From: Allobosea sp. 117
Lineage (GTDB): Bacteria > Pseudomonadota > Alphaproteobacteria > Rhizobiales > Xanthobacteraceae
Reading direction: 5' to 3'
NCBI RefSeq assembly: GCF_000702305.1
Contig: NZ_JNLC01000013.1
Location: 340,317 to 404,316 of the forward strand
Length of the DNA stretch: 64,000 nucleotides
Positions 8,881 through 17,227 of this stretch are shown piece after piece. The stretch's first letter is position 1. Every line of letters starts with the position of its first letter. The notes beneath the pieces are model-generated. The model had not been told where the DNA came from, ran no database searches, and saw only the letters and a program-made list of their open reading frames with translations. A program made the position numbers and the translations under genes.

Positions 8881-9285
8881 ATGATCGCGACCGTTCCGCT
8901 GCTGATCATTCCGCTGGTCATCTACAACATGCTCGCCTTCCTCACACCCGGACTCGGGTGGGAGGCGGTGCTGATCAGCATACCGATGGTCTCCAGCGCG
9001 CGGCTGGACGTGACCATTGGCGACGTCTTCGTGCTGATGTCGCTGGTCTTCCTGTTCCTCGAGATCGTCAAGGCGACGAGCGCGTCCACGCGCTCGATCA
9101 TCGATCACATGCTCTCCACGCTGGTGTTCGTGGCGGCGCTGGTCGAGTTCATCCTGGTGGACGTCGCCGCCACCTCGACCTTCCTCATCCTGATCGCGCT
9201 GATGCTGCTCGACATCGTCGCCGGCTATTCCGTGTCGATCCGGGTGGCGCGGCGGGACTTCGCCATCGAGCCCCGCGCCGACTGA
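8881..9285 (+). CDS. Small four-helix membrane protein, function unknown
   Basis: A 134-residue hydrophobic protein with four predicted membrane segments (about residues 4-22, 46-64, 80-98 and 100-120) separated by short loops (SARLDVTIGD, KATSASTRS, DVAATS) and a basic cytoplasmic tail (RVARRDFAIEPRAD). It resembles conserved alphaproteobacterial membrane proteins of unknown role. The ATG at 8881 is 98 nt after rpmF. Confidence 0.75.
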   Translation: MIATVPLLIIPLVIYNMLAFLTPGLGWEAVLISIPMVSSARLDVTIGDVFVLMSLVFLFLEIVKATSASTRSIIDHMLSTLVFVAALVEFILVDVAATSTFLILIALMLLDIVAGYSVSIRVARRDFAIEPRAD

Positions 9286-9463
9286 ACCTGCCGGGCGGGC
9301 TCGGACGCATGGCTGCCGAGGCATCGACACGCTTGTGCAGAACTTAACAACAAATTAATCTCATTTTATTACCAATTCAGTGCCGCCGCCGGACTGCGTT
9401 GCGCAGGTGGCGGCGTTTTTCGATTCTCTCTCTCTCCTTTTCATTCTCGCTCGCGGTATCCGC

Positions 9464-11206
9464 ATGACCGTCACGCGCCTTCCCGATTCGACTCCAGCCG
9501 AGGGTGCGCAGCTTTCCGCCGCCAGGCTGGCGCGCATCGTCGCCGGCATTGGCGGCACCGCCTATGAGTGGACGATCGAGGATGACGGCCTCGTCTGGGA
9601 CGCTGAAGCGGGAGCCGTGCTCGGCCTGTCCGACGTGAGCGGCATCGCCACCGGCAAGGGCTATGCGGCGCTGGTCGACGGCGCCTCGGGAAAATCGCGC
9701 TACGACGCCATCATGGATGGCGGGCGGCAGGAGGACGAGCGGCAGGACGACGGGCGGGGCGTGATCTTCGAGACCGTCTACCGGCTGCGCCGCGACGAGG
9801 ATCCCTCCACCGCGATCTGGATCGAGGACCGGGGCGTGTGGTTCGCCGACGAGACCGGCAAGCCCAGCCGTGCCTGCGGCATCGTCCGCGTGCTGAGCGA
9901 GCAGGAGGCCATGCGCCGGGAGGCCGAGCGCACGGGCAAGGTCGATCCGCTGATGCGCCCGATCAACCGCCAGCATCTCGCCCAGGCGATCGAGGAGCGG
10001 CTCGCCGACGCGGTGCGCTACCGCAGCCAGTTCGGCTTCCTGCTCATCAACATCGATCATCTCGGCCGGCTGAACGACGCCTATGGGTTCGAGGTCACCG
10101 ACGAGGTGATCGAGATGGTGCTTCAGCGGCTGCGGGCGCGCATGCGCGGGCATGACGAGATCGGCCGCTTCTCCGGCAACAAGTTCGGCATCGTGCTGCG
10201 TGACTGCTCGCCCGACGACATGGCGGTGGCGGCGCAGCGCTTCATCAGCGCCATCGAGGGCGACGCGCTGCAGACGCGCGGCGGCTCGCTCGCTGTCGCG
10301 GTCACGGCCGGCGGCGTCATCGCGCCGCGCCATGCCCGCACCGTGCCGGAGATTTTCGCGCGGGCGCAGGACGCGCTGGAGCGCGCCAAGGTGCATGCCC
10401 GGGGCGGCTATCTGCCCTACCAGCCGAGCCCGGAGCGCGAGATTTCCCGGCGCAACAATCTGCGGCTCACCGACGAGATCGTCTCGGCGCTGTCGGAGCA
10501 GCGGGTCACACTGGCGTTCCAGCCGATCGCCGATGCGGCGACGCGCAAGGTGCGTCTGTACGAGTGCCTCGTGCGCATCTACGCCACCGACGGCACCGTC
10601 ATGGACGGCGGCGCGATCGTGCCGATCGCCGAGAAGTTCGGCCTGATGCGCCTGCTCGACTGCCGCGTACTGGAACTCGCGCTCGATGCCCTGGAGGCGG
10701 ATCCCGATATCCGGCTGTCGGTCAACGTATCCCCGAGCACGGTGAACGACCGTTCCTGGCTGGCGGCGCTGGAGCGGCGCGGACGTCGCGGGCTCGCCTC
10801 GCGCCTGCTGGTGGAGATCACCGAGACGGCGGCGATCAACGACGTCGAGGTCACGCGCCGCTTCGTGCACCGGCTGCACGACGTCGGCTGCAAGGTGGCG
10901 ATGGACGATTTCGGCGCCGGCTACACGTCGTTCCGCAACCTGCGCCGGCTCGGCGTCGACATGCTGAAGCTCGACGGCAGCTTCATCAGCCCGCTGATGG
11001 AATCGGAGGACGATCGCTTCTTCGTGCGCACGCTATTGTCGCTCGCCCGCTTCATGGGCCTTGCGACCGTGGCCGAATGGGTGCCGGACGAGAAGACCGC
11101 GGCGTTGCTGGTGGAGTGGGGCTGCGACTATCTGCAGGGCGAGGCGATCGGCCTCGCGCGCGATACGCCCACCGTCGCCAGGATGCCATCCTCCGAGAAG
11201 GTCTGA
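9464..11206 (+). CDS. PAS-GGDEF-EAL protein, degenerate cyclase with possible phosphodiesterase domain
   Basis: A 580-residue cytoplasmic signalling protein. Residues about 20-155 look like a PAS-type sensor (AYEWTIEDDGLVWD...). Residues about 170-330 form a GGDEF fold in which the GGDEF motif is SGNKF (near residue 236), so cyclic-di-GMP synthesis is unlikely. Residues about 345-575 form an EAL domain with ECL in place of EAL (YECLVR, near 364) but with VNVSP, EITE, MDDFGAGYTSF, LKLDGSF and AEWV retained, so hydrolysis of cyclic-di-GMP remains possible. No membrane segment is seen. The ATG at 9464 follows an AT-rich promoter-like stretch (9340-9380). Confidence 0.88.
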   Translation: MTVTRLPDSTPAEGAQLSAARLARIVAGIGGTAYEWTIEDDGLVWDAEAGAVLGLSDVSGIATGKGYAALVDGASGKSRYDAIMDGGRQEDERQDDGRGVIFETVYRLRRDEDPSTAIWIEDRGVWFADETGKPSRACGIVRVLSEQEAMRREAERTGKVDPLMRPINRQHLAQAIEERLADAVRYRSQFGFLLINIDHLGRLNDAYGFEVTDEVIEMVLQRLRARMRGHDEIGRFSGNKFGIVLRDCSPDDMAVAAQRFISAIEGDALQTRGGSLAVAVTAGGVIAPRHARTVPEIFARAQDALERAKVHARGGYLPYQPSPEREISRRNNLRLTDEIVSALSEQRVTLAFQPIADAATRKVRLYECLVRIYATDGTVMDGGAIVPIAEKFGLMRLLDCRVLELALDALEADPDIRLSVNVSPSTVNDRSWLAALERRGRRGLASRLLVEITETAAINDVEVTRRFVHRLHDVGCKVAMDDFGAGYTSFRNLRRLGVDMLKLDGSFISPLMESEDDRFFVRTLLSLARFMGLATVAEWVPDEKTAALLVEWGCDYLQGEAIGLARDTPTVARMPSSEKV

Positions 11207-11294
11207 CCGGCGCCGCTGCGCCTGCGCGCGGCGGCCATGCCAAGGCGGCAGGGACGGCGCCGATCGCTCGCGCCGCCCGCATCCGCGCGGAAGA

Positions 11295-11879
11295 TCAGCT
11301 CTTCTTCTCGTCCTTCTCGCCGAGGCGGTCGAGCCGCTTCTGCATCTCGGCGACCTGACGCTTGAGATCGTCGAGATCGTCGGGCCGCTCCGGCACGGTG
11401 GGCGGCGCGTCGGCGCGCCCGTTCGGCAGGAACATTTTGAAGGTGCGGTCGAAAATCTCCATGTTCCGCCGCACCTGCTCCTCCATCGCGCCGAAGCCGC
11501 CGACGCCGAAACCGCCGACCCCGAAGGTCTTGGCGATCTGGTCGCGGAACTTCTCCTGATCGCGGGAGAAGTTCTCGATGGAGATATCGAGGTAACGAGG
11601 AACCAGCATTTGCATGCTGTCCCCGTAGAAGCGGATGATCTGGCGCAGGAAGTTGATCGGCAGGAGACTCTGCCCTTTTCCTTCCTGCTCGAAGATGATC
11701 TGCGTCAATACGGAATGGGTGATGTCTTCACCGCTCTTTGCGTCGTAGACGACAAAGTCTTCGCCGCTTTTCACCATCAATGCGAGGTCTTCGAGCGTTA
11801 CATAAGTGCTCGTGCCGGTGTTGTAGAGCCGCCGGTTCGCATATTTCTTGATGGTGACGGGTTCCGTGGATTTTGCCAT
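11295..11879 (-). CDS. phaR: Polyhydroxyalkanoate synthesis repressor
   Basis: PhaR binds nascent PHB granules and DNA, repressing phasin and its own gene until polymer titrates it. The 194-residue protein has the conserved N-terminal DNA-binding domain (IKKYANRRLYNTGTSTYVTLEDLALMV), the PHB-accumulation regulatory region (SLLPINFLRQIIRFYG, VPRYLDISIENFSRDQE), and a C-terminal coiled coil (DDLKRQVAEMQKRLDRL). A small tandem repeat, FGVGGFGVGGFG, sits at residues about 118-129. It is divergent from phaA, the usual arrangement, and shares the 244-nt intergenic region. Confidence 0.95.
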   Translation of the reverse strand: MAKSTEPVTIKKYANRRLYNTGTSTYVTLEDLALMVKSGEDFVVYDAKSGEDITHSVLTQIIFEQEGKGQSLLPINFLRQIIRFYGDSMQMLVPRYLDISIENFSRDQEKFRDQIAKTFGVGGFGVGGFGAMEEQVRRNMEIFDRTFKMFLPNGRADAPPTVPERPDDLDDLKRQVAEMQKRLDRLGEKDEKKS

Positions 11880-12123
11880 GTGATCCGGTCGCCTTGGTCG
11901 TTTCCCCTTGGAAACTGTAGAGCGTTTCCAGCCCGCCTGCTACTGGATTGTGCATTGCGGCGCCCAGGATTGCTGCACCCCTTTTGCGCGAAAGAAATGC
12001 CGACCCTAAACGTCGGTCGCATTGACATGTGTCACTTGCGCCCAACACCATTGCGGCACAATTACAAGCCGGACGGCGCGCTGCAGTGCGCCAGCACGGT
12101 TCGGAACCGGGAGGATGAGACCT
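11880..12123. promoter_or_regulatory. phaR-phaA divergent regulatory region with candidate PhaR sites
   Basis: This intergenic region contains two identical octamers ATTGCGGC (11954-11961 and 12050-12057), each beside TGC/GCA-rich sequence, like the TGC-rich targets described for PhaR. A candidate phaA promoter is TTGACA at 12022-12027 with a weak -10 (ACACCA, 12045-12050) that overlaps the second octamer, a placement expected for repression. Promoter and sites are inferred by eye. Confidence 0.4.
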
Positions 12124-13302
12124 ATGAAAGACGGCATCGTTATCGTCAGCGCCGTGCGCACGCCCGTCGGCGCCTTCAACGGGGCGCTCTCGTCCCTGCC
12201 GGCGCACGAGCTCGGCAAGGCGGCGATCAAGGCGGCGCTTGAGCGCGCGGGCGTGGCGCCCGACGAGGTGTCCGAGACCATCATGGGCCAGGTCCTCACC
12301 GCCGGCGCCGGGCAGAATCCGGCGCGGCAGGCCTCGGTGGCGGCCGGCATTCCGGTGGAGAGCCCCGCCTGGGTCGTGAACCAGCTCTGCGGCTCCGGCC
12401 TGCGCGCGGTGGCGCTCGGCTATCAGGCGATCCTCAACGGCGACAGCGACATTGTGGTCGCCGGCGGCCAGGAATCGATGAGCCAGGCGCCGCACTGCGC
12501 GCATCTGCGCAACGGCACCAAGATGGGCAGCCTCGAGATGGTCGACACCATGATCAAGGACGGCCTCTGGGACGCCTTCAATGGCTACCACATGGGCACC
12601 ACCGCCGAGAACGTCGCCCGCCAGTGGCAGATCACCCGCGAGCAGCAGGACGAGTTCGCCGTCGGCTCGCAGAACAAGGCCGAGGCGGCGCAGAAGGCCG
12701 GCCGCTTCAAGGAGGAGATCGTCCCCATCACCATCACGACCCGCAAGGGGGACGTGGTGGTCGCCGACGACGAGTATCCGCGCCACGGCGCCACGCTCGA
12801 CTCCATGGCCAAGCTGCGCCCGGCCTTCTCCAAGGACGGCACGGTGACGGCGGGCAACGCCTCGGGTATCAATGACGGCGCCGCCGCCGTGGTGCTGATG
12901 AGCGCGTCCAAGGCCGCGAGCGCCGGCAAGACGCCGATCGCGCGCATCGTCTCCTGGGCGCAGGCGGGCGTCGATCCGGCGATCATGGGCTCCGGCCCCA
13001 TCCCGGCCTCGCGCCGCGCGCTGGAGAAGGCTGGCTGGACGGTCGCCGATCTCGACCTCGTCGAAGCCAACGAGGCCTTCGCCGCCCAGGCCTGCGCGGT
13101 GAACAAGGATCTCGGCTGGGATCCCGCCAAGGTGAACGTGAACGGCGGCGCCATCGCCCTCGGTCACCCGATCGGCGCGTCCGGCGCGCGCGTGCTCACC
13201 ACGCTGCTCTACGAGATGCAGAAGCGGGACGCCAAGAAGGCCCTCGCCACGCTCTGCATCGGCGGCGGCATGGGCATCGCCATGTGCGTCGAGCGCGACT
13301 GA
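12124..13302 (+). CDS. phaA: Acetyl-CoA C-acetyltransferase (beta-ketothiolase)
   Basis: PhaA condenses two acetyl-CoA into acetoacetyl-CoA, the first step to poly-3-hydroxybutyrate. The 392-residue thiolase starts [20 protein letters not shown], has the acyl-acceptor cysteine in [11 protein letters not shown] (about residue 88), the histidine in [16 protein letters not shown] and the second cysteine in LCIGGGMG near the end. Length is exactly that of PhaA-type thiolases. The ATG at 12124 follows GGGAGGATGAG; the longer open frame upstream covers the promoter region. It is followed 140 nt later by phaB. Confidence 0.95.
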   Translation: MKDGIVIVSAVRTPVGAFNGALSSLPAHELGKAAIKAALERAGVAPDEVSETIMGQVLTAGAGQNPARQASVAAGIPVESPAWVVNQLCGSGLRAVALGYQAILNGDSDIVVAGGQESMSQAPHCAHLRNGTKMGSLEMVDTMIKDGLWDAFNGYHMGTTAENVARQWQITREQQDEFAVGSQNKAEAAQKAGRFKEEIVPITITTRKGDVVVADDEYPRHGATLDSMAKLRPAFSKDGTVTAGNASGINDGAAAVVLMSASKAASAGKTPIARIVSWAQAGVDPAIMGSGPIPASRRALEKAGWTVADLDLVEANEAFAAQACAVNKDLGWDPAKVNVNGGAIALGHPIGASGARVLTTLLYEMQKRDAKKALATLCIGGGMGIAMCVERD

Positions 13303-13442
13303 TCTCATCGCCTATTTGCTGACTTCCACAGCTTGACCTAACGCAACATACGACCGGCGAGACGTCGCTACGTCTCGTCGTTCGTGTCGGCGTAACAAAG
13401 GCTGGCATTTTGCCGGCGATAAACGTTCAGGAGGGAATGGAA

Positions 13443-14168
13443 ATGCCCCGCGTCGCATTGGTCACGGGCGGCACCCGTGGAATAGGTGCCGCCGTCTGCA
13501 AGGCGCTCAAGCAGGCCGGCTATTCGGTCGCCGCCAATTATGCCGGCAATGCCGAGGCTGCGGCCAAGTTCACCGAGGAGACCGGCATCCCGGCCTTCAA
13601 GTGGGACGTCTCGGACTTCGCCGCCTGCAAGGCGGGCGTCGCCGAGGTCGAGGCGGCGCTGGGGCCGGTCGACGTGCTGGTGAACAATGCCGGCATCACC
13701 CGCGACGGCATGCTACACAAGATGACGCCCGAGCAGTGGTACGCGGTCATCAACACCAACCTGAACTCGGTGTTCAACATGTGCCGGCAGGTGATCGAGG
13801 GCATGCGCGATCGCAATTTCGGGCGCATCGTCACCATCTCCTCGATCAACGGCCAGAAGGGCCAGATGGGGCAGACTAACTATTCCGCGGCCAAGGCCGG
13901 CGAGATCGGCTTCACCAAGGCGCTGGCGCAGGAGAACGCGCGCAAGGGCATCACCGTGAACGCCATCTGCCCGGGCTATATCGGCACCGAGATGGTCCGC
14001 GCCGTGCCTCAGGAAGTGCTGGACAAGCAGATCCTTCCGAACATCCCGGTCGGCCGCCTCGGCGAGCCGGAGGAGATCGCGCGTTGCGTCGCCTTCCTGG
14101 TGGCGGACGACGCTGGCTTCATCACCGGCGCCACGCTCACCGCCAATGGCGGCCAGTACATGGCGTAA
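13443..14168 (+). CDS. phaB: Acetoacetyl-CoA reductase
   Basis: PhaB reduces acetoacetyl-CoA to (R)-3-hydroxybutyryl-CoA with NADPH, the second PHB step. The 241-residue short-chain dehydrogenase has VTGGTRGIGAAV, NNAGITRDGMLHKM, the serine in TISSING, the YSAAKAG catalytic tyrosine-lysine pair, and NAICPGYIGTEMV. AGGAGGGA at 13429-13436 abuts the ATG at 13437 but is 6-7 nt from the ATG at 13443, giving the canonical 241 residues. phaC is not in the window. Confidence 0.95.
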   Translation: MPRVALVTGGTRGIGAAVCKALKQAGYSVAANYAGNAEAAAKFTEETGIPAFKWDVSDFAACKAGVAEVEAALGPVDVLVNNAGITRDGMLHKMTPEQWYAVINTNLNSVFNMCRQVIEGMRDRNFGRIVTISSINGQKGQMGQTNYSAAKAGEIGFTKALAQENARKGITVNAICPGYIGTEMVRAVPQEVLDKQILPNIPVGRLGEPEEIARCVAFLVADDAGFITGATLTANGGQYMA

Positions 14169-14210
14169 GCCGCCGGCGGCCAATATCGGCGCGCATCGGA
14201 TTCGGCATGA

Positions 14211-14249
14211 GCGCGGCGGGGAAAATCTCCGCCGCGCTTGGCTTTTGGG
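14211..14249 (+). terminator. Probable terminator after phaB
   Basis: Arms GCGCGGCGG (14211-14219) and CCGCCGCGC (14229-14237) enclose a 9-nt A-rich loop and are followed by TTGGCTTTTGG. The T-tract is imperfect. Confidence 0.6.
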
Positions 14250-14298
14250 CCGTGCCGGGGCGATAAGGGCGCAGCTTCCTTCAACCCCTGCTCGGTTC

Positions 14299-15210
14299 AT
14301 GTCGCGCATCACCGCTACCCTCGTCGGCTGCACGGCGATTCTCCTGTGGTCGACGCTCGCCCTCGCCACCTCGGCGACGGGGGCTGTGCCGCCGTTCCTG
14401 CTCACCGCGCTGACCTTCTCGATCGGCGGCGCCGTGGGCCTTGCCGCCGCGGTGCTGCGCGGCGTGCCGCTCGGTGTGCTGCGCCAGCCCTGGCCGGTCT
14501 GGCTGCACGGGGTCGGCGGGCTGTTCGGCTACCACTTCTTCTATTTCTCCGCGCTCAAGCTGGCGCCGCCGGCCGAGGCGGGGCTGATCGCCTATCTCTG
14601 GCCGCTGCTCATCGTGCTGATGTCGTCGCTGCTGCCCGGCGAAAAGCTGAAATCCGTCCATGTGATCGGCGCGCTGATGGGCCTTGCCGGAACGGTGGTG
14701 CTGCTCGGCGGGCGCGCCGGCGGGCTCGGCTTCTCGCCGGCCTATCTGCCCGGCTATGGCGCGGCTCTGCTCTGCGCCTTCATCTGGTCGGGCTATTCGG
14801 TGCTGTCGCGCCGTTTCCAGTCGGTGCCGACCGACGTGGTGGCCGGCTTCTGCCTCGCCACCGCGGCGCTTTCGGCGCTGTGCCACCTCGCCTTCGAGCC
14901 GCATATATGGCCGTCGGGCACCGGCGAGTGGCTGGCGGTGGCGGCGCTCGGCGCCGGACCGGTCGGGCTCGCCTTCTACACCTGGGACATCGGCATGAAG
15001 CGCGGCGACATAAAGCTGCTCGGCATTGCCTCCTATGCCGCGCCGGTGCTCTCCACCCTGCTGCTGGTCGCGGCCGGCTATGCCGCGGCCTCGTGGAGCC
15101 TTGCCGTCGCCTGCGGGCTCATCGTCGGCGGAGCGCTGGTGGCGACGGTGCTGGCGCGGAAGCAGCCAGCGGAATCGCGCAGGTCTCTGTCGCAAAGCTC
15201 TTCAACTTAG
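14299..15210 (+). CDS. EamA/DMT family transporter, YddG-like exporter
   Basis: A 303-residue inner-membrane protein with ten predicted helices in two EamA repeats. The DIGMKRGDIKLLGIASYAAPVLSTLLL segment in the second repeat resembles the aromatic-amino-acid exporter YddG subgroup. Substrate is not provable from sequence. The ATG at 14299 begins MSRITATLVGCTAILLWS, directly at the first helix; an upstream extension would run through the terminator. It is convergent with the cupin gene. Confidence 0.85.
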   Translation: MSRITATLVGCTAILLWSTLALATSATGAVPPFLLTALTFSIGGAVGLAAAVLRGVPLGVLRQPWPVWLHGVGGLFGYHFFYFSALKLAPPAEAGLIAYLWPLLIVLMSSLLPGEKLKSVHVIGALMGLAGTVVLLGGRAGGLGFSPAYLPGYGAALLCAFIWSGYSVLSRRFQSVPTDVVAGFCLATAALSALCHLAFEPHIWPSGTGEWLAVAALGAGPVGLAFYTWDIGMKRGDIKLLGIASYAAPVLSTLLLVAAGYAAASWSLAVACGLIVGGALVATVLARKQPAESRRSLSQSSST

Positions 15211-15223
15211 AACCTGCGCCGTT

Positions 15224-15661
15224 TTAGCCCGGCGACCAGCCGGGCGCGGCGAGCTCGAAGCCGGCGAACTCGAAGCCCGGCGCCACCGTGCAGCCAACCA
15301 GCGTCCAGTCGCCGAGGCTCTCGGCAGATTGCCACCAGCCGCGCGGCACCGCGATCTGCGGCGCGGCGCCGGAATCGAAATCGGGACCGAGGACGCGGCG
15401 CTCGACCGGGCCGCGGTCGCCGGGCGCCAGCAGCAGGGCAAGCGGCGCCCCCGCGTGCCAGTGCCAAACCTCGGCGGCATCCACGCGGTGCCAGTGCGAG
15501 CGCTCGCCGGCGGCCAGCAGGAAATAGATCGCGGTCGACGCCGCGCGCCCGTCCGATGTGCGGTGGGGATCGCGGAAGGTCTCGCGGAAGTGACCGCCCT
15601 CCGGATGCGGGGTCAGTCCCAGCCGGGCAATGACCTCAGCAGCGGTGAGCGCGGTCGCCAT
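15224..15661 (-). CDS. Cupin domain protein, DUF985 (cupin_5) family
   Basis: A 145-residue beta-barrel protein with the DUF985 pattern: LGLTPHPEGGHFRETFRD at residues 15-32, TAIYFLLAAGERSHWHRVDAAEVWHWHAG with clustered histidines that could hold a metal, VPRGWWQSAE, and VAPGFEFAGFELA. Enzymatic role is unknown. Its start lies 5 nt after the gloB stop (gloB is upstream on the minus strand), so the two are probably cotranscribed. Confidence 0.85.
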   Translation of the reverse strand: MATALTAAEVIARLGLTPHPEGGHFRETFRDPHRTSDGRAASTAIYFLLAAGERSHWHRVDAAEVWHWHAGAPLALLLAPGDRGPVERRVLGPDFDSGAAPQIAVPRGWWQSAESLGDWTLVGCTVAPGFEFAGFELAAPGWSPG

Positions 15662-15666
15662 GCCGG

Positions 15667-16440
15667 TCAGCCCCGGAAGCTGTTCTTCAGCGACCTGAGC
15701 TCGGTGAAGACCGCCCCCGGCGTCGCGCCGCCAAGGCCGAGCCGCTCGGCGAGGGCAGGATCGTCCGCCCGCAGGAAGGGGTTGGTCTCCTTCTCGGCGC
15801 CGATGGTGGTCGGCAGCGTCGGGCGATTTGCGGCGCGCACCGCCTCCACCTCCGCCAGCCGAGCGACGAGCCCTTCATTGTCGGGGTCGACGCTGAGCGC
15901 GAAGCGCGCATTGGAGAGCGTATACTCGTGGCCGCAATAGACGAGGATGTCGTCGGGGAGGGCGCGCAGCCTGAGCAGCGATTCCCACAGCACCGGAGGA
16001 TCGCATTCGAAGGGGCGCCCGCATCCCATTACGAACAGCGTGTCGCCGCTGAACAGAAGACGCTCGTCCTCGAACAGGAAGACGATGTGCCCCTTGGTGT
16101 GGCCCGGCGTCTCCAGCACCCGGCCGACCAGCGAGCCGACCGCCACCGGATCGCCGTCCACCACGGCGAAGTCGAGGCCGGGTATGGTCTCGCGCTCGGC
16201 CTTGGGGCCGATCACCGTGGCGCCGAAGCGCTCCTTCAGCGCCAGCACGCCGGCGATGTGGTCGGTGTGGTGGTGGGTGACGAGGATGTGGGTGAGATTC
16301 CACCCCTCCCGGTCCAGCGCCGCGAGAATGGGCGCCACCTCGGGAGCGTCGACCACCGCCGTCGCCTCGGTCGCCGGATCGTGCAGCAGCACCGCGTAAT
16401 TATCGGCGAGGCAAGGTATCAGGCGGAGCTCGGCCGGCAT
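15667..16440 (-). CDS. gloB: Hydroxyacylglutathione hydrolase (glyoxalase II)
   Basis: GloB hydrolyses S-lactoylglutathione to lactate and glutathione, completing methylglyoxal detoxification. The 257-residue metallo-beta-lactamase-fold enzyme begins MPAELRLIPCLADNYAVLLHD, has the dinuclear metal motif THHHTDHIAG, LETPGHTKGHIVF, FSGDTLFVMGCGRPFEC, and VYCGHEYTLSNARFAL. The ATG at 16440 has GAGG 5 nt upstream; an in-frame GTG at 16446 is the alternative. Confidence 0.93.
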   Translation of the reverse strand: MPAELRLIPCLADNYAVLLHDPATEATAVVDAPEVAPILAALDREGWNLTHILVTHHHTDHIAGVLALKERFGATVIGPKAERETIPGLDFAVVDGDPVAVGSLVGRVLETPGHTKGHIVFLFEDERLLFSGDTLFVMGCGRPFECDPPVLWESLLRLRALPDDILVYCGHEYTLSNARFALSVDPDNEGLVARLAEVEAVRAANRPTLPTTIGAEKETNPFLRADDPALAERLGLGGATPGAVFTELRSLKNSFRG

Positions 16441-16494
16441 CGGCACCTCGTTTCAGGAGGGATTCGTCAGCGGCATCGTCCTCAGCGGCACGTC

Positions 16495-17013
16495 CTAGCG
16501 GCATTCCTGCGCGGCCCGGTCGATCGCGGAGGATACGCCGTTCAGCGAGTAGGTGTCGGTCGTGACGTTGCCACGGCGCGAGGTGCCCTTGACCACGACG
16601 TCCTTGCCCTTGCGCAGCGCGTCGACGAGGCGGGCCTCCTCCGCGACGTTGCGGACCCAGGCGCCGCTCTCGCGCGTGTAGAGCGCGAAATTGTTGGTAC
16701 CGATGGTCAGCGTCGCGTCCGAGCCCTCCTTCAGCGGGAAGCCCATGATCACGCTGATCTCGTTCTTCACGTTCTCGGCCGTGCGGGTGCTGATGAAGAA
16801 ATAGGCCGGATCGCGGTTCAGCCCCTCGGGCACCCGCGTCTTCGGCTGGGACAGGGCGTAACAAGTCTTGCCCGAGCCGCTCTGGTCCATATACACGCCC
16901 CAGTCGCCCGACTGGGCGACCAGCTTCGGCGCACCCTGCGCATGGCTTGCGGTTGCGCCGAGCACCATGATGGCGAGGCCGGCGAGTGCCGCATGCCCGA
17001 AGTGGCGTGCCAT
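16495..17013 (-). CDS. Invasion associated locus B (IalB) family protein
   Basis: A 172-residue exported protein: Sec signal peptide MARHFGHAALAGLAIMVLGATASHAQ, then the IalB domain (SGDWGVYMDQSGSGKTCYALSQPKTRVP, FFISTRTAENVKNEISVIMGFPL, VDALRKGKDVVVKGTSRRG). The name comes from Bartonella, but the family is widespread in non-pathogenic Hyphomicrobiales, so invasion should not be inferred. GGGGGAG lies just upstream of the ATG at 17013. The stop lies about 50 nt before gloB. Confidence 0.88.
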   Translation of the reverse strand: MARHFGHAALAGLAIMVLGATASHAQGAPKLVAQSGDWGVYMDQSGSGKTCYALSQPKTRVPEGLNRDPAYFFISTRTAENVKNEISVIMGFPLKEGSDATLTIGTNNFALYTRESGAWVRNVAEEARLVDALRKGKDVVVKGTSRRGNVTTDTYSLNGVSSAIDRAAQECR

Positions 17014-17227
17014 TCTGGATCTCCCCCGAATACCCTCCGGCATGGCGCCGGTTCCCACGATTCTCATTAGCCCCAAAGGGATAACCGGCAGCATCGTCGC
17101 TGTGAACCCTTGTGAAGATTTTGCCGTTCAAATGCCCCTGTTCTAGGGCTATTCAGCGAGCACGCCAAAAAAATGGCGTGGAAAAACAGCTTCGAACGGC
17201 CCGGGTGGCGCTGGAGGAAACAATCGC

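Noticed and set aside
16495..17013. Virulence or host-invasion role for the IalB protein
   Set aside because: The family is common in environmental Hyphomicrobiales and nothing else in the window suggests pathogenicity.
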